Shown here: piece after piece, positions 37,775 to 39,242 of the stretch | How positions within the stretch are numbered: position 1 is the first letter of the stretch | Layout of the letters: each line of letters opens with the position of its first letter | Origin: Candidatus Peregrinibacteria bacterium | GTDB lineage: Bacteria; Patescibacteriota; Gracilibacteria; Peribacterales; Peribacteraceae | Length of the DNA stretch: 39,242 nucleotides | Assembly: GCA_016186175.1 (NCBI GenBank) | Contig: JACPMB010000012.1 | Location: 1 to 39,242, forward strand | Direction: 5' to 3' | Notes under the pieces: generated by a model | What the model saw: only the letters and a program-made list of their open reading frames with translations | Databases searched by the model: none | Told to the model about the DNA's origin: nothing | Translations under genes and position numbers: made by a program

Positions 37775-38971
37775 TCACCTCACCTTCAAGTATTCACACA
37801 GCTCATCCGCGATCAATGCGCCGGCAATCCGATGACCCTCCGCGTTCCAGTGTCCCGCGCCCAGCTCCGTCTTCACGAAACCGTTCAAAAACGCGCCTGT
37901 CTTCTCTGCTTCGCGCTGCATGGATCGTCCGATTGCAAAAACCGGAAATCCCTCCCGCGCGCCGAGTGCAGTAATGCGGTCTTCGGCGTAGAAGAGATCG
38001 CGTACGCCGAGAGCTCTTTCTTCCGCGACGCGCTTGGAGCGGTCGGGGCGTGTCTGGCCATGATGGGGAATCGTGATCACCGCGAACCGCGCACCATGCA
38101 TGCGTGCTTGCTCCCCCATAGCCGACAGGAGACGCTCGGTTACACGCCATGCCTCGATATGACTCTTGATCACCGGGGGACGATAAATTTCCGGATCCAG
38201 CCCCAATTCGCGCGGCACCGCGCCTGTTCCTGTCGCCGCCGACATTGCTCTGCGAACCGCGCGATGATGGCGAAAAACCCGCACGCTTTCCGCGATGAGT
38301 TGCGCAACGCGCGAATTGTCAGTCACAGAGAGCAGGAATCGCGCCGGCAATGAAGTCTGTCTGCGGAAGAATGCCGTATCGCGGAAGGAGAAGTCAGCGA
38401 CCAACGATCCGCTCTGCTCAAGCATGTACGGTTTTTGTGTGTTCCGTTCCAGTTCAAAGGAATTATTTAGAATGTCGTTGCCTGCGAAGAACGCTACGAG
38501 CACCACGTCGGGATGGAACAGCCACACATGTTCCAGCAGGAGGTACTCCTGCACGGTGCCATACCCCGATACCCCGAAATTCAGTACTTCCGCCTGGCGG
38601 CCAGCAAGACCGCGGCAATCCGCGAGCTTCCGTTCCGTGACGGACCAGAACGTCTCCGACACGTCCACTTGCCGTGCCTCGGTGAAGGAATCCCCGAGTA
38701 CGGCGATGCGCACGGTGCCCGCGGGTTTCTCATGCGAGTGATCCCGGTCTCGAAATCCGTCTGCGTTGATTTGCACGAATGCGTCGCCTTCGTCATGCAC
38801 CCAACCCGAGACTCCGGGCCTGGGTGAATACCCGGTCATCGGATCAACGCGGGACCAATATGGATACGAGACGCCGAGCAGCCGGAACGCTCCTTCGGCA
38901 GCAAGCAACGTCAGAGCGACGCTGGAGAGTAATACGAGAAGATTTTGCCAACGGGTGCGGCTTCGTACCAC
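37775..38971 (-). CDS. Membrane-anchored SGNH/GDSL hydrolase-like protein
   Basis: A 398-residue protein. An N-terminal helix (LLVLLSSVALTLLAAEGAF) is followed by an external domain. Block I is AVLGDSFTEARQV (Ser), block III FFAGNDILNN (Gly/Asn), and block V GAGHWNAEGH (His, with the first His in the GHxxxxGH pattern typical of these proteins). GYSPRPGVSGWVHDEGDAFV precedes the fold. It probably esterifies or de-esterifies surface glycans. GTG 38971 is chosen because TAGACT ends 7 bases before it. A TTG at 39010 would start within the promoter and is rejected. It is divergent from the glycosyltransferase at the right edge. Confidence 0.85.
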   Translation of the reverse strand: MVRSRTRWQNLLVLLSSVALTLLAAEGAFRLLGVSYPYWSRVDPMTGYSPRPGVSGWVHDEGDAFVQINADGFRDRDHSHEKPAGTVRIAVLGDSFTEARQVDVSETFWSVTERKLADCRGLAGRQAEVLNFGVSGYGTVQEYLLLEHVWLFHPDVVLVAFFAGNDILNNSFELERNTQKPYMLEQSGSLVADFSFRDTAFFRRQTSLPARFLLSVTDNSRVAQLIAESVRVFRHHRAVRRAMSAATGTGAVPRELGLDPEIYRPPVIKSHIEAWRVTERLLSAMGEQARMHGARFAVITIPHHGQTRPDRSKRVAEERALGVRDLFYAEDRITALGAREGFPVFAIGRSMQREAEKTGAFLNGFVKTELGAGHWNAEGHRIAGALIADELCEYLKVR

Positions 38972-38978
38972 AGCAGGT

Positions 38979-38984
38979 AGTCTA
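38979..38984 (-). promoter_or_regulatory. -10 hexamer TAGACT with GTG start
   Basis: On the minus strand TAGACT ends 7 bases before GTG 38971. Confidence 0.5.
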
Positions 38985-39000
38985 CAGGAGCTTGCGCCGA

Positions 39001-39028
39001 CAATTGACAATTCACAATTTACTATTGA
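39001..39028. repeat. Four imperfect CAATTGA-type heptamers
   Basis: The units are CAATTGA, CAATTCA, CAATTTA and CTATTGA. They lie in the divergent intergenic region between the SGNH gene and the right-edge glycosyltransferase. TTGACA-like boxes occur within them. Confidence 0.65.
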
Positions 39029-39079
39029 CGATGAGTCAATCGTCAGCAGTTACAAGTTAATTATTTGAGTGGAGCTCAT

Positions 39080-39242
39080 ATGCGCGTCTGTATCCTCACC
39101 ACCGTTCTCGATGCGTATAAAGGAGGCAATCACCTGCCGCTTCTCTCCGCTTTGCCGGAAGTGCAGTTCACCATCCTCGCGAATCGCACGAAACCGGAGC
39201 ACCACGATCTTCCGGAAAACGTCCGCGTGGAAATTCTCCATG
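39080..39242 (+). CDS. Glycosyltransferase, N-terminal part (cut by window edge)
   Basis: Fifty-four codons are visible, starting MRVCILTTVLDAYKGGNHLP, then LLSALPEVQFTILANRTKPE. The first strand followed by a glycine-containing loop (YKGGN) resembles the N-terminus of GT4-type GT-B enzymes. GGAG lies 5 bases before the ATG, the only convincing Shine-Dalgarno-like sequence in the window. Confidence 0.6.
   Translation, partial: MRVCILTTVLDAYKGGNHLPLLSALPEVQFTILANRTKPEHHDLPENVRVEILH

Noticed and set aside
1-39242. tRNA, rRNA, CRISPR arrays, transposases, phage genes and toxin-antitoxin pairs
   Set aside because: I looked for these by eye in the gaps and frames and saw none; gaps are too short for most RNA genes. 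A covariance-model search was not possible.

Overview
The window looks like a chromosomal segment of a moderately GC-rich bacterium with streamlined, tightly packed genes. TGA is used as a stop, so the code is standard. A Patescibacteria/CPR-type lineage (Peribacteria or Peregrinibacteria-like) is my best guess. It rests on the type of secreted beta-solenoid protein, very short gene spacing, an unusual 50-residue L34 protein and near-absence of Shine-Dalgarno sequences. It is inference and was not checked against any database.

Layout. Positions 1-6600 hold housekeeping and small membrane genes: a partial gene at the left edge, a CxxC membrane protein, pheT, a PduO-type cobalamin adenosyltransferase, a small membrane protein, rpmH (L34), an M16 zinc protease and a broken YbhN-like membrane gene. 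From about 6650 to the right edge nearly everything serves surface glycan or glycoprotein synthesis. Positions 6671-13771 (+) carry rmlB, three GT4 glycosyltransferases, two tandem-duplicated polyprenyl-phosphate-type GT2 enzymes and a GT-C membrane glycosyltransferase. Positions 13800-20905 hold a GT-A-like protein, a second GT-C, a methyltransferase, a GT2, a GtrA-like protein, a third GT-C and a GT4. Positions 20929-23564 (+) carry a GT4, a cupin and a GDP-perosamine-synthase-like aminotransferase. Positions 32959-23525 (-) are a ten-gene run: DUF5989/SxtK-like, SxtJ-like, NodU/SxtI-type carbamoyltransferase, methyltransferase, SGNH hydrolase, gmd, GT2, a zinc-site C-methyltransferase, another methyltransferase and a Gmd-like dehydratase. 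Positions 33124-39242 hold a secreted beta-rich protein, a UDP-galactopyranose-mutase-like flavoprotein, a fourth GT-C, a 34-codon small ORF, a second SGNH protein and the start of another glycosyltransferase.

How they fit together (inference). RmlB and Gmd make dTDP- and GDP-4-keto-6-deoxy sugars. The DegT enzyme, Gmd-like SDR and C-methyltransferase would modify them. GT4 enzymes would build cytoplasmic chains, while GT2 enzymes of the dolichyl-phosphate-sugar type charge lipid carriers that GtrA may flip and the four GT-C proteins use outside the membrane. The NodU/SxtJ/SxtK/SGNH set would decorate glycans with carbamoyl or acyl groups. The secreted Thr/Ser/Gly-rich protein is a possible acceptor.

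Most striking signals. (1) At 16 genes a -10-like hexamer (TANNNT at 15, CACAAT at one) ends exactly 6 or 7 bases before the start codon (ATG or GTG), which implies widespread leaderless transcription. (2) The saxitoxin-type I-J-K-L gene set occurs here in a glycan locus. (3) Four perfect tandem heptamers lie inside a glycosyltransferase gene, a possible phase switch, and related heptamer arrays occur elsewhere in the window.
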